A DNA stretch of 64,000 bases, taken from NCBI GenBank assembly GCA_038106575.1, contig JAYOED010000005.1:1-64000 (forward strand). The letters are read 5' to 3'. Position numbers and translations under genes: made by a program. Of this stretch, positions 44,135 through 52,561 are shown piece after piece. The stretch comes from Ga0077527 sp038106575 (GTDB taxonomy: Bacteria; Pseudomonadota; Gammaproteobacteria; Burkholderiales; SG8-41). The notes under the pieces were generated by a model that was not told the DNA's origin, did no database searches, and was given only the letters and a program-made list of their open reading frames with translations. Each line of letters begins with the position of its first letter. The first letter of the stretch is position 1.

Positions 44135-45019
44135 ATGAGCGACACGCTGCGGCGTTTCATTTTCGAGCATGCGCCGATACGTGGCGAATTCGTGCAACTT
44201 GCCGCTACCTGGCAAGCCGTCACCGATCGCCATGATTATCCTGCAGCGCTGCGCCAACTCCTTGGTGAACTAATGGCAGCCGGAGCCCTGCTTGCAGCCA
44301 CGCTCAAATTCGAGGGGGCGCTAATCCTTCAATTGCATGGCGATGGCCCGGTGAAGCTGATCGTCGTCGAATGCTCGGCGGACCATGCGATGCGTGCCAC
44401 CGCAAAATGGGACGGGGTTTTGCCAGACTGCGGAGGGGAATCGACCACGCTACGCGCACTGCTCGGCAATGGACGTTTCGCGATCAATCTGCTGCCCGAA
44501 TCGGGCCGGCAAAGCTACCAGGGTGTTGTCGATCTGAATGCCGACAGCATCGCTGCAGCATTGGAGCATTATATGAATACTTCCGAGCAGATCGAAACCC
44601 GGTTGTGGCTGGCTTGCGATGAAACTCGCGCCGCCGGCCTGCTGATCCAGAAACTGCCTGAACGAGAATCTGCCGACGCTGACGCCTGGACGCGCGCCGG
44701 GCATCTGGCGAGCACGGTACGCGACGCGGAGTTGCTGGCGCTGGCTCCGCCCGAACTTCTCCTCCGGCTGTTCCATGAAGAAGACCTGCGCGTATTCGAT
44801 TCGAAACCGGTTTTTTTCCGCTGCTCCTGTTCATCCGAGCGTGTTACTGGCATGCTGCGGATGCTGGGTGCCGACGAAGTGCGCAGCGTCGTTGCTGAGC
44901 GCGGTAAAGTCGAAGTTCGCTGCGAGTTTTGCAACCGGCAGTATGTATTCGATGCCGTCGATGCCGAGGAAATTTTCGCCTCAACTGTGACTGCAATCCC
45001 CGACCCCACTCGCCACTGA
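44135..45019 (+). CDS. hslO: Redox-regulated chaperone Hsp33
   Basis: 294 residues. The C-terminal zinc switch is FRCSCSSERVTG (C-x-C) and VRCEFCNRQYVF (C-x2-C), whose oxidation activates the chaperone. GNGRFAINLLPESGRQSYQG belongs to the substrate-binding core. CGGGGAGA lies before the ATG. Confidence 0.96.
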   Translation: MSDTLRRFIFEHAPIRGEFVQLAATWQAVTDRHDYPAALRQLLGELMAAGALLAATLKFEGALILQLHGDGPVKLIVVECSADHAMRATAKWDGVLPDCGGESTTLRALLGNGRFAINLLPESGRQSYQGVVDLNADSIAAALEHYMNTSEQIETRLWLACDETRAAGLLIQKLPERESADADAWTRAGHLASTVRDAELLALAPPELLLRLFHEEDLRVFDSKPVFFRCSCSSERVTGMLRMLGADEVRSVVAERGKVEVRCEFCNRQYVFDAVDAEEIFASTVTAIPDPTRH

Positions 45020-45134
45020 CCCGCCGTTACCTCGACACCCGGGAGTGCCGGGCGTAAAATTTGTTTTATTATGCCCCATGCCCCCGCGCATGCGGCAACA
45101 AAATTATTCAAATCAATGGACTACGGAGAATTTC

Positions 45135-46325
45135 ATGGTCAACGGACGTGAAGTGGTCGTGCTCAGCGGTGTGCGCACAGCTATCGGCGATTACGGCGGC
45201 TCACTGAAGGACGTCGCTCCAACGGAACTTGCCGGCCAAGTCGTCAAGGAAGCAGTCAGCCGCGCTAAAATCGATCCCAAGCAGGTCGGCCAGCTGGTGT
45301 TCGGCAACGTCATCCATGGAGAAGCCAAGGACATGTATTTTTCACGCGTTGCCTGCATCAAGGGCGGACTGCCACAGGACACCACTGCCCTGACCGTCAA
45401 CCGCCTCTGCGGCAGCGGCATGCAGGCCATCGTTTCCGCAGCGCAGGGCATCCTGCTCGGCGACTGCGACGCAGCAGTCGGCGGCGGTGCAGAGTCGATG
45501 AGCCGCGGTGGTTACCTGATGCCCAGCCTGCGCTGGGGCCAGCGCATGAGCGACGGCAATGTCATCGACATGATGGTCGGCGCGCTGACCGATCCTTTCG
45601 ATAACGTGCACATGGGCATTACAGCGGAAAACATCGCCGCTCAATGGAAAATCGGCCGCGAACAGCAGGACGAGTTAGCTGTTGAGAGCCACCGTCGCGC
45701 CATCAACGCCATCGAAAAGGGCCACTTCAAAGACCAGATCCTGCCGGTGGAACTGAAAACCCGAAAAGGCACGACACTGTTTGATAAGGACGAGCATCCG
45801 CGCGCCGACGTGACCCTGGAAAGCCTCGCTAAGCTGCGCGCCGTATTCAAGAAGGAAGGCGGTTCAGTCACCGCCGGCAACGCCTCGGGCATCAACGACG
45901 GTGCTGCCGCAGTGGTGATGATGGAAAAAGAAGCCGCGAAAAAGGCAGGCCTGAAACCGATGGCGCGCCTGATCTCATACGGACTGGCCGGCGTCGACCC
46001 AAAAATCATGGGCATCGGTCCCGTGCCCGCGGTACAGAACGCACTGAAGCGTGCCGGCCTCAAGGTCGAGGACATGGACGTCATCGAATCCAACGAAGCC
46101 TTCGCAGTGCAAGCGCTCGCGGTGTCCTGCGATCTCAAATTCGACCCAAAGAAAACCAATCCCAACGGCGGCGCAGTCGGCCTCGGTCACCCCATCGGTG
46201 CCACCGGCGCGATTCTTACGGTCAAAGCACTTTATGAACTGCAACGGACCGGCGGCAAGTACGCCCTGGTAACCATGTGCATAGGCGGCGGTCAGGGCAT
46301 TGCCGCCGTTTTCGAACGCATGTAA
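45135..46325 (+). CDS. Thiolase (acetyl-CoA C-acyltransferase)
   Basis: 396 residues. NRLCGSGMQAIVSAAQG holds the nucleophilic Cys, NGGAVGLGHPIGATGA the His of the GHP motif, and MCIGGGQGIA the second Cys. It condenses or cleaves acyl-CoAs and could serve polyhydroxybutyrate synthesis or beta-oxidation. GGAGA lies before ATG 45135. It is followed by a TTT receptor 50 nt downstream. Confidence 0.93.
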   Translation: MVNGREVVVLSGVRTAIGDYGGSLKDVAPTELAGQVVKEAVSRAKIDPKQVGQLVFGNVIHGEAKDMYFSRVACIKGGLPQDTTALTVNRLCGSGMQAIVSAAQGILLGDCDAAVGGGAESMSRGGYLMPSLRWGQRMSDGNVIDMMVGALTDPFDNVHMGITAENIAAQWKIGREQQDELAVESHRRAINAIEKGHFKDQILPVELKTRKGTTLFDKDEHPRADVTLESLAKLRAVFKKEGGSVTAGNASGINDGAAAVVMMEKEAAKKAGLKPMARLISYGLAGVDPKIMGIGPVPAVQNALKRAGLKVEDMDVIESNEAFAVQALAVSCDLKFDPKKTNPNGGAVGLGHPIGATGAILTVKALYELQRTGGKYALVTMCIGGGQGIAAVFERM

Positions 46326-46375
46326 CAACCGCGGGACATCAGATCACCGCATTTAAACCAAGGAGGAAATTCAAG

Positions 46376-47332
46376 ATGCGTATCCCAGGAATAATGTTCG
46401 CTGCTGCAATGCTGGCCGTACCGATGGCACAAGCCGCAGGCTTTCCCGAAAAACCCATACGCCTGATCATCGGCAGCGCCCCGGGCTCCGGCCCCGACAT
46501 CATTTCGCGGATGACTTCCGACCGTCTGTTCGATGTGTGGGGCCAGCGCGTAGTTGTCGATTCGCGTCCCGGCGCATCCGGCAAGATCAGCGCCGATCTT
46601 GCACTGCAGGCAGTGCCTGACGGATATACCTGGATGATGCTGACATCGCAGTTGTTTGTCGCTTCGAAAGTGCTGGCCGGCATCAAATTCAACCTGGCGA
46701 AAGACTTCCAGTCCATCGCGTTGATCGGCACCGTTCCGTTCGTGCTGCTGGCCAACCCCAAACTGCCGGCGAAATCGGTCCGTGAACTGGTCGCACTGGC
46801 CAAAAAATCCCCGGGTTCACTGCGTTATGGCTCCGCCGGTGTCGGCTCTTCCGAACACCTGTCCGGCGTGTTGCTGACCCAGCTGACCGGCACCAAAATG
46901 TTGCACGTGCCCTACAAGGGGGTTGCCCAGTCCATCACTGACGCCATCGCCAACGAAGTGCAGATCACCTATGCCGTGGCACCTGCAGCGCGTGCTCACA
47001 TCGAAACCGGGCGGCTGCGTGCTCTGGGTGTGACACCGCCGAAGCGCGCGCCCTTGTTCCCTGACGTGCCTTCAATCTCGGAATCGGTTCCAGGCTATGC
47101 GATGTACGGTTGGTACAGCATCGTGGCGCCCACGGGAACGCCGGCCGCGATCATCGACAAGGTCAGCATGGAAGTGGTCAAGGCTGCCAAGGACCCGGCG
47201 TTCGGTGCCCGTCTCAAGAACAACGGCATCGAGATCGTCGCCGGTGGCCGCAAGGAGCTTGATGCCTGGAGAAACAGTGAAGACAAGCGCATCAGCGAAC
47301 TGGTCAGGATTTCGGGCGCCAAGGTGAAATAA
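46376..47332 (+). CDS. TTT-type periplasmic receptor (Bug/TctC family), fifth copy
   Basis: 318 residues, signal peptide MRIPGIMFAAAMLAVPMAQA. FPEKPIRLIIGSAPGSGPD, VVDSRPGASGKISADLA (Ser for the usual Asn) and HVPYKGVAQSITDAI are landmarks. AAGGAGG sets the start. A strong terminator follows, so it ends the thiolase transcript. Confidence 0.94.
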   Translation: MRIPGIMFAAAMLAVPMAQAAGFPEKPIRLIIGSAPGSGPDIISRMTSDRLFDVWGQRVVVDSRPGASGKISADLALQAVPDGYTWMMLTSQLFVASKVLAGIKFNLAKDFQSIALIGTVPFVLLANPKLPAKSVRELVALAKKSPGSLRYGSAGVGSSEHLSGVLLTQLTGTKMLHVPYKGVAQSITDAIANEVQITYAVAPAARAHIETGRLRALGVTPPKRAPLFPDVPSISESVPGYAMYGWYSIVAPTGTPAAIIDKVSMEVVKAAKDPAFGARLKNNGIEIVAGGRKELDAWRNSEDKRISELVRISGAKVK

Positions 47333-47352
47333 CCGGGTTGTCTGTTTACCTA

Positions 47353-47380
47353 AACGCCGCGCATTGCGCGGCGTTTTTTT
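47353..47380 (+). terminator. Intrinsic terminator after the fifth TTT receptor
   Basis: AACGCCGCGC-att-GCGCGGCGTT with a run of seven T; 20 nt after the stop codon. Confidence 0.92.
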
Positions 47381-47393
47381 GCTGAGAGTCGCT

Positions 47394-48178
47394 ATGAAAC
47401 GGCTGTTGTTGTCCATCACGTTCCTGCTGTCATGCGGCGGCGCGCTGGCACGCGAGCTGGTGAAAGTGGAACACTGCGAACTGCCAGTCATCATCACGGC
47501 GCCGCATGGCGGTCGCAGCAATGTTACCGGCTGCGGCCTGCGCACGCCGATTGGTTCACGCTTTGTAACCTCCGCAGACTTCAACACCGACGTGCTCGCA
47601 CGCGGCATTGCCAAAGAGCTGGCGCGACTCACCGGCAAAAAACCCTATGTTGTCATGGCACAGTTTCACCGCAAGTTCATCGATGCCAACCGCATTGCCG
47701 ACGAAGCCTATGGCTCCGCAGGCTGCGAGGCCGACAACGAACACTATCACTCGGTGATTCGCGGATTCGTCGAAGACGCACGCGCAAAATATCAGCACGC
47801 CATGCTGTTTGATGTCCATGGCCAGTCGGCCTTCGGTGACTCCGTGCTGCGCTGTACTTTCCACGGCGCCACAGTCACCCGTTTACTCGCGCGAGCCGGC
47901 CCGCCAGCAATCACCGGCCCGGACTGCGTGTTCGGACTATTCGTTGCGATGGGCTACGCAATCGTCCCGGCACTCGACAAGTCACCACCCGACCGGGTTC
48001 AAGCCCGTAATTACAGTGTCGGACATACGGTGGATTTGTACGGCAGCCACAGGACAGAGGGGTAGACGCCATGCAGCTGGAATTCGGCCGCAATTTGCGC
48101 GGAAATGATGTCATCGAATAGACCGCACGCGACACGGCACGTGCAATTCAGGCTTTCCACGAACGTTACCTGAAATAA
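47394..48178 (+). pseudogene. N-formylglutamate amidohydrolase-like gene, broken near its 3' end
   Basis: A signal peptide (MKRLLLSITFLLSCGGALA) is followed by LPVIITAPHGGRSNVTG, the family opening, and MLFDVHGQSAFGD, the metal-binding His. The frame stops at TAG 48063. Restoring one G in the GAGGGG run just before gives GVDAMQLEFGRNLRGNDVIE in the next frame, the conserved family end, then TAG, then TARDTARAIQAFHERYLK to TAA 48178. One frameshift and one in-frame stop thus remove the C-terminal 40 or so residues. A product of 223 residues could still be made. Confidence 0.8.
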
Positions 48179-49035
48179 ACAGTGGATTGCCCCACCCCGG
48201 CGGCAAACGCACGCGGAGCCACCCCCAGTGCGCGGCGAAACATGGTTGAAAATGCCCCCGGACTCTCGTAGCCCAGATCTACCGCCACCATGGTCACGGG
48301 CGCCCCTTCGGCGAGGCGACGGATCGACTCCAGCAGCCGCGCCTGCTGTTTCCAGCGTGCAAAAGTGATGCCGGTTTCGCGGAGGAACCGCCGGTAGAGC
48401 GTACGGGTGCTGACGTTCAGGGCCGCAGCGTCAACACCGCAGGGTTCACGGGTGGACAGATCGGCAAATATCCGCTCGCACAAAGCACGCAAATCGGCGC
48501 TGTCTGGCAGTGGCAGATCGAAAGCGCATTCTGGCATACGCTGCATTTCCGCCGTTACCAGTTGCATGATCAGGCCGTCCTCTCCGCGTTCGTCATAACT
48601 CGCAGGTACCGTCGCCGCACGCACCACAAGTTCCCGCAGCAGCGGAGTCACGTCAAAAACAGTACAGGACGAGGGCATACCCTGCGCGGCCAAATTGCTG
48701 AGGTAGAGGCTGTGCATGTCCACGTCACCATGCATCTGGATCTCGTGCACGGTCCCCGCGGGAATCCAGAACGCACGGCTGGTGGGCACGATCCAGGCAC
48801 GACGTTCGGTACGCACGCGCATCGCGCCCGATACCGCGTAGGCAAATTGCGCGCGTTCGTGCCAGTGTGGCTCGATGTGATGACCGCTCTGATAAAAAGT
48901 GCGCCGTGTGACCACCGCTCGGTTGTGGTCACCGCCGACCGGATGCTGCACGACCGGATCATGAACCACCTGACGGCCTGGTTTACCACCCCGCAGAACA
49001 CGGGGTTTCCGCTCCTTGCTGACCGGTTTGTCCAT
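48166..49035 (-). CDS. AraC-family transcription regulator
   Basis: 289 residues. An N-terminal cupin (IEPHWHERAQFAYAVSGAMR, WIPAGTVHEIQMHG) senses a small ligand, and the C-terminal double helix-turn-helix (LNVSTRTLYRRFLRETG, VAVDLGYESPGAFSTMFRRA) binds DNA. It is divergent from an MFS gene 66 nt away and probably controls it. Its 3' end overlaps the amidohydrolase remnant by 13 bp. Confidence 0.93.
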   Translation of the reverse strand: MDKPVSKERKPRVLRGGKPGRQVVHDPVVQHPVGGDHNRAVVTRRTFYQSGHHIEPHWHERAQFAYAVSGAMRVRTERRAWIVPTSRAFWIPAGTVHEIQMHGDVDMHSLYLSNLAAQGMPSSCTVFDVTPLLRELVVRAATVPASYDERGEDGLIMQLVTAEMQRMPECAFDLPLPDSADLRALCERIFADLSTREPCGVDAAALNVSTRTLYRRFLRETGITFARWKQQARLLESIRRLAEGAPVTMVAVDLGYESPGAFSTMFRRALGVAPRAFAAGVGQSTVYFR

Positions 49036-49100
49036 TTCTCGAATGTTTGTCTAAAAATATCGAAAGACAGACGATTCTAGCTCAAGCAGAATCCGTCCCC

Positions 49101-50324
49101 ATGACTACCGCGACCACCCCTGATTCCGCACCGTCCACTGACGGCCTGCCCGTCATCGTCCGCATCCTGCTCAACGTCGGCCATGCCGTAGATCACATGT
49201 TCCTGCTGATCTTCGCCACCGCGGTCGCCACGATCGCCGCTGAATTCGGCTATCAGAACTGGACCGATCTGATGCCCTATGGCGTCGGCGCCTTTGCGCT
49301 TTTTGGCCTCGGCGCGATGCCAGCCGGCCGCCTCGGCGATCTGTGGGGCCGCCGCGTGATGATGATCATTTTTTTCATCGGCATGGGCGTATCAGCCATG
49401 CTAGTAGCCGCCACCCAGAATGCCTGGCAGCTCGCTGCCGCGCTTACGCTGCTCGGCGCTTTCGCCGCGATCTATCATCCGGTCGGAATCCCGATGCTAG
49501 TACAAGGCGTACCCAACCCGGGCGCTGTCATCGGACTGAACGGCCTTGCCGGCAACCTCGGCATCGCGGTCGCGGCGCTGGTGACCGGCTTTCTGGTGCA
49601 GTGGATCGGCTGGCGTGCCGCTTTCATTGTGCCCGGTATCGTTTCGATCGGCTGCGGCATCGTGTTCGCTTTGGTGACGCCGAAGGAAACCGAAGCGCCG
49701 GCCAAGCGCAAGGGCGGCAAGGCCAAGGTCACGCTGACGCCAGAGATGCTAATGCGCGCCTTTGCGGTGATGACTGCTGCCGCAGCGGTCAGCACCATCC
49801 TCTTCAACTTCACCACCAACGGCAACGCCCAACTGCTCGCCGCCGGCTTCACCGGTGTGCTCGACGATCCCGCGGTGGTCGGCATCATGCTCGCCGTCAT
49901 CTACACCATAGCCTCTTTCGCGCAGATCGTCGTCGGCAACCTGATCGACAAAATGCCGTTCAAGCCGCTGCAGTTCTGGATGTCGGTCATCCAGATCCCG
50001 CTGCTGATCCTCGCCGCGCACACCCAGAGCTGGTGGTTGTTCGTCGCAATGCTGGCGGTCATGGTGTTCGTATTCGGCTCGATCCCCTTCACCGATGCCA
50101 TGATCGTCCGCTATGTGGATGACCGCTTGCGCTCGCGTGTGGCCGGCATGCGCCTGACCGTGGCCTTCGGCTTCAGTTCGCTGGCGGTCTGGGCACTAGG
50201 ACCACTGGTCAAAACGTTCGGTTTTTCAGTGTCTTTCTGGATACTTGCCGGCATTGCAGCCGTCAAAGCTGCGATCGTGCTGTTGTTGCCTGACGAGTCG
50301 GCCGCTGAACCCGCAAAAGCCTGA
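49101..50324 (+). CDS. MFS transporter
   Basis: About 407 residues, 12 helices. MPAGRLGDLWGRRVMMIIFF is the loop 2-3 signature. The group resembles fosmidomycin-resistance-type carriers (AAIYHPVGIPMLVQG). ATG 49101 is used; the frame is open from TTG 49047, and neither has a good ribosome site. The AraC gene divergent to it is the probable regulator. Confidence 0.83.
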   Translation: MTTATTPDSAPSTDGLPVIVRILLNVGHAVDHMFLLIFATAVATIAAEFGYQNWTDLMPYGVGAFALFGLGAMPAGRLGDLWGRRVMMIIFFIGMGVSAMLVAATQNAWQLAAALTLLGAFAAIYHPVGIPMLVQGVPNPGAVIGLNGLAGNLGIAVAALVTGFLVQWIGWRAAFIVPGIVSIGCGIVFALVTPKETEAPAKRKGGKAKVTLTPEMLMRAFAVMTAAAAVSTILFNFTTNGNAQLLAAGFTGVLDDPAVVGIMLAVIYTIASFAQIVVGNLIDKMPFKPLQFWMSVIQIPLLILAAHTQSWWLFVAMLAVMVFVFGSIPFTDAMIVRYVDDRLRSRVAGMRLTVAFGFSSLAVWALGPLVKTFGFSVSFWILAGIAAVKAAIVLLLPDESAAEPAKA

Positions 50325-50348
50325 ATTCCCCACTCGGGGAACGGCTAT

Positions 50349-50376
50349 TTGTGCTTTTCAATCAATGTGTTATAAT
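50349..50376 (+). promoter_or_regulatory. Sigma-70 promoter of the small winged-helix gene
   Basis: TTGTGC, 16 nt, then a perfect TATAAT. Transcription would start near 50383, giving a leader of about 155 nt before the ATG at 50539, which contains no obvious ORF. Confidence 0.65.
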
Positions 50377-50538
50377 CTTGCTCCGAACGCCGCAGTCACA
50401 TTGGGCCAGTAACTCACCGCCCGCCACTTCGGCAAACTTCGGAACCGGCGCAGATCCGCAGCATCATCCGCACCCCTTGAATCGACGACCCGTTTTTCGG
50501 GCCGCGATCTGATTGACCGCACTGAAAGGTATTCAGAA

Positions 50539-50805
50539 ATGCAAGAAATTCTCGACTATCTGCAAAACAGCGGCGAACGTCTTGATTCGGAAATTGCCGC
50601 CGCCACTGGCCTGTCACTGGCAAGCGTACGTTCACGTGTGTCAGACCTGCACGCCAAAGGGGCCGTGATGGTATGCCGCTCGATCCGTTACAAGGACGGC
50701 AAGGAAATCGAAGGCGTGTTGTGCCGCATATCTGGTTATATACCGCCCGCCGCACCTGGCCGCAAAGCCAAGGCGCAACCCCCGAAAAACACAGCTCGTG
50801 AATAA
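50539..50805 (+). CDS. Small winged-helix-like DNA-binding protein
   Basis: 88 residues. LDSEIAAATGLSLASVRSRV is a helix-turn-helix, and SDLHAKGAVMVCRSIRYKDG the following helix and wing. The C-terminal 15 residues are basic and Pro-rich. GAAAGG lies before the ATG. With its own promoter, long leader and strong terminator it forms an independent unit. Its target is unknown. Confidence 0.7.
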   Translation: MQEILDYLQNSGERLDSEIAAATGLSLASVRSRVSDLHAKGAVMVCRSIRYKDGKEIEGVLCRISGYIPPAAPGRKAKAQPPKNTARE

Positions 50806-50813
50806 AACTGCGA

Positions 50814-50845
50814 AACTCCGGCCCCTGCGGGGCCGGAGTTTTTTT
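50814..50845 (+). terminator. Strong intrinsic terminator of the winged-helix gene
   Basis: AACTCCGGCCCC-tgc-GGGGCCGGAGTT and then TTTTT, 9 nt after the stop codon. Confidence 0.92.
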
Positions 50846-50915
50846 ATCAGTTACACGGCTTAATTCTCCCGCCGCACCCGACCAAAAATCCAAGTACGAC
50901 GATGCGCGGCCAAAA

Positions 50916-51884
50916 TCAGCTGCGGCCGATCCCTGCTGACTGGATGACCTCACGCCACTTGGCGATCTCGTCGCTGATCAGCTTGCGAAATGCCTGCGGG
51001 CTGGTCGGCTCCGGATCCATGCCCTGACTGCCGAGCTTCTGCTTCATGTCAGCCGATTTCAAGCCCTTGACCATGGCCTTGTTCAGCGTCGCGATCACCG
51101 AAGCAGGGGTCTTCGCCGGCGCAAGGACGCCGTACCAAGTACTGAATTCATAACCGGGCACGCCAGATTCGGCAACCGTCGGCATGTCGGGCAGCACAGA
51201 AGAGCGTTTTGCTCCGCTCTGACCGATCCCGCGCAAACGCCCGGCCTTCAGATGACCGAACACCGTGGGAATCGGTGACATCACGCATTTCACGTTGCCG
51301 GCCATAGTGTCGCGCACTGCGGGACCACCGCCCTTATAAGGCACATGCAGCAGGTCGATTTTCGCGACCTTGAGCAGGTAGGCCATCGACAGGTGCGTGG
51401 AACTGCCGGCGCCCGCCGAACCAAAGGGGATCTTGCCCGGCTGAGATTTCGCCATCTTGACGAAATCGGCAACGTTTTTCGCGGGAAAGGCATTGTTGAC
51501 CACCAGCACGCTCGGCGTGAATCCGACCAGCGACACCGGCGACAGGTCGCGCAGCGCGACGTAGCTGCGCTCGGGGCGCAGCGTTTCATTCACTGCGAGT
51601 CCGATGTTGTTGACGATCAGTGTATGGCCGTCGGGATTAGCGGAAGCCACCAGCGCAGTACCGATGGTGCTGCCGCCGCCGCCGCGGTTGTCCACGACCA
51701 GCTGCTGGCCGAGCTCCTCGGTCAACTTGGCTCCGACCAGACGCCCGACCAGATCGGAGGTGCCGCCCACTGAATAGGGGACGATGAAACGGATCGGACG
51801 CTCAGGGTAACCAGCGGCATTCGCAGCACCGGCTACCATGAACAACAAAAGCAGCAGGCCGCTGCGGATTGCATTGCACTTCAT
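50916..51884 (-). CDS. TTT-type periplasmic receptor (Bug/TctC family), sixth copy, in the selenoprotein operon
   Basis: 322 residues, signal peptide MKCNAIRSGLLLLLFMVAGAANA. YPERPIRFIVPYSVGGTSD, VVDNRGGGGSTIGTA and HVPYKGGGPAVRDTM are landmarks. GAGGAG lies before the ATG. It follows the UGSC gene by 83 nt on the same strand, so it probably provides the ligand taken up or sensed by that operon. Confidence 0.94.
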   Translation of the reverse strand: MKCNAIRSGLLLLLFMVAGAANAAGYPERPIRFIVPYSVGGTSDLVGRLVGAKLTEELGQQLVVDNRGGGGSTIGTALVASANPDGHTLIVNNIGLAVNETLRPERSYVALRDLSPVSLVGFTPSVLVVNNAFPAKNVADFVKMAKSQPGKIPFGSAGAGSSTHLSMAYLLKVAKIDLLHVPYKGGGPAVRDTMAGNVKCVMSPIPTVFGHLKAGRLRGIGQSGAKRSSVLPDMPTVAESGVPGYEFSTWYGVLAPAKTPASVIATLNKAMVKGLKSADMKQKLGSQGMDPEPTSPQAFRKLISDEIAKWREVIQSAGIGRS

Positions 51885-51967
51885 ATCATTCTCCTCATCT
51901 TTGTTATCACTGCACTGCCAACGGCTGCCGGCTCATGATGGCCATCCTGCCGGCCGCTGTTCCTCAA

Positions 51968-52513
51968 TCACTGCGTCAGCTGGCGCACCATCAGCGTAAC
52001 ATGCTTCGCGGTGACTTCTTTCATCTGCTCCGGTGTCAGGTTGCTGACCGGATGCGGCAATTCAACATAAGGGTGTCCGTCCATGCCTTTGGCCCTGAAC
52101 TGGTACACCGCGGCATTCCTGAACACCGTGGTCAGAAACAGCGTTGCCGGTATGCCCAGTTTTTCGAATGCCATGGTGTCGTGCACACTGCACAACGTGC
52201 AGGACCCTCACCCGCCAAGCGCGGCAGCGGCCACCTGAACCTTGTTTGCCATCTCGCTGATCAGCGCCTCGGAGGCGGGCTTCGAATAATGTTCCTTACG
52301 CCGAATGATCACGTCTGCAACACCGTAATCGCGGCGGAGAATCTCGGCAACCGTAGCCAGGATCACGTCCGCCTGCTCCTTGGTGTTGTCGAGCAGACCG
52401 ACCACTTTACCCGCGAGATCCATCGGCCTGGTCGCCAGCGCAAGCTGAGCGCTACTACCTCCGGCAGTAGGGTCGATGAACGGCAGTTCGCTGATTGCAT
52501 CAGTATCTGGCAT
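51968..52513 (-). CDS. UGSC-family selenoprotein; in-frame TGA codon 102 read as selenocysteine
   Basis: 181 residues when TGA at 52208-52210 is read as Sec. The flanking text in one frame is AAAALGG-U-GSCTLCSVHDTM, then FEKLGIPATLFLTTVF and VELPHPVSNLTPEQM. U-G-S-C, the SVHD segment, the KxGIPxT strand and the PHP near the end are the features that define the UGSC (seleno)protein family, where other members have Cys or Sec at this position. Residues 1-100 (PFIDPTAGG, VVGLLDNTKEQADVILATVA) are also family-like. ATG 52513 follows a run of eight G. A SECIS-like hairpin follows the TGA. A second Cys (GSC) could form the selenenylsulfide. The function of the family is not established; a redox or reductive enzyme role is an inference. 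Confidence 0.88.
52178..52210 (-). promoter_or_regulatory. Putative bacterial SECIS element with its UGA
   Basis: The UGA (52208-52210) is followed by 11 nt and then GUUGUGCAGUGUGCACGAC (52178-52196), which folds into an 8-bp stem (one G-U pair) with a GUG loop. The UGA-to-loop distance is 19 nt. A stem-loop directly 3' of UGA, with a G at the start of the loop and 11 nt from UGA to the upper stem, is what SelB recognises in E. coli fdhF. A bulged U like that in fdhF is not evident. Confidence 0.7.
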
Positions 52514-52561
52514 TGCCCCCCCCAAAATACACTTCTAGCGCGATCGCTTCAACCGCAACAC

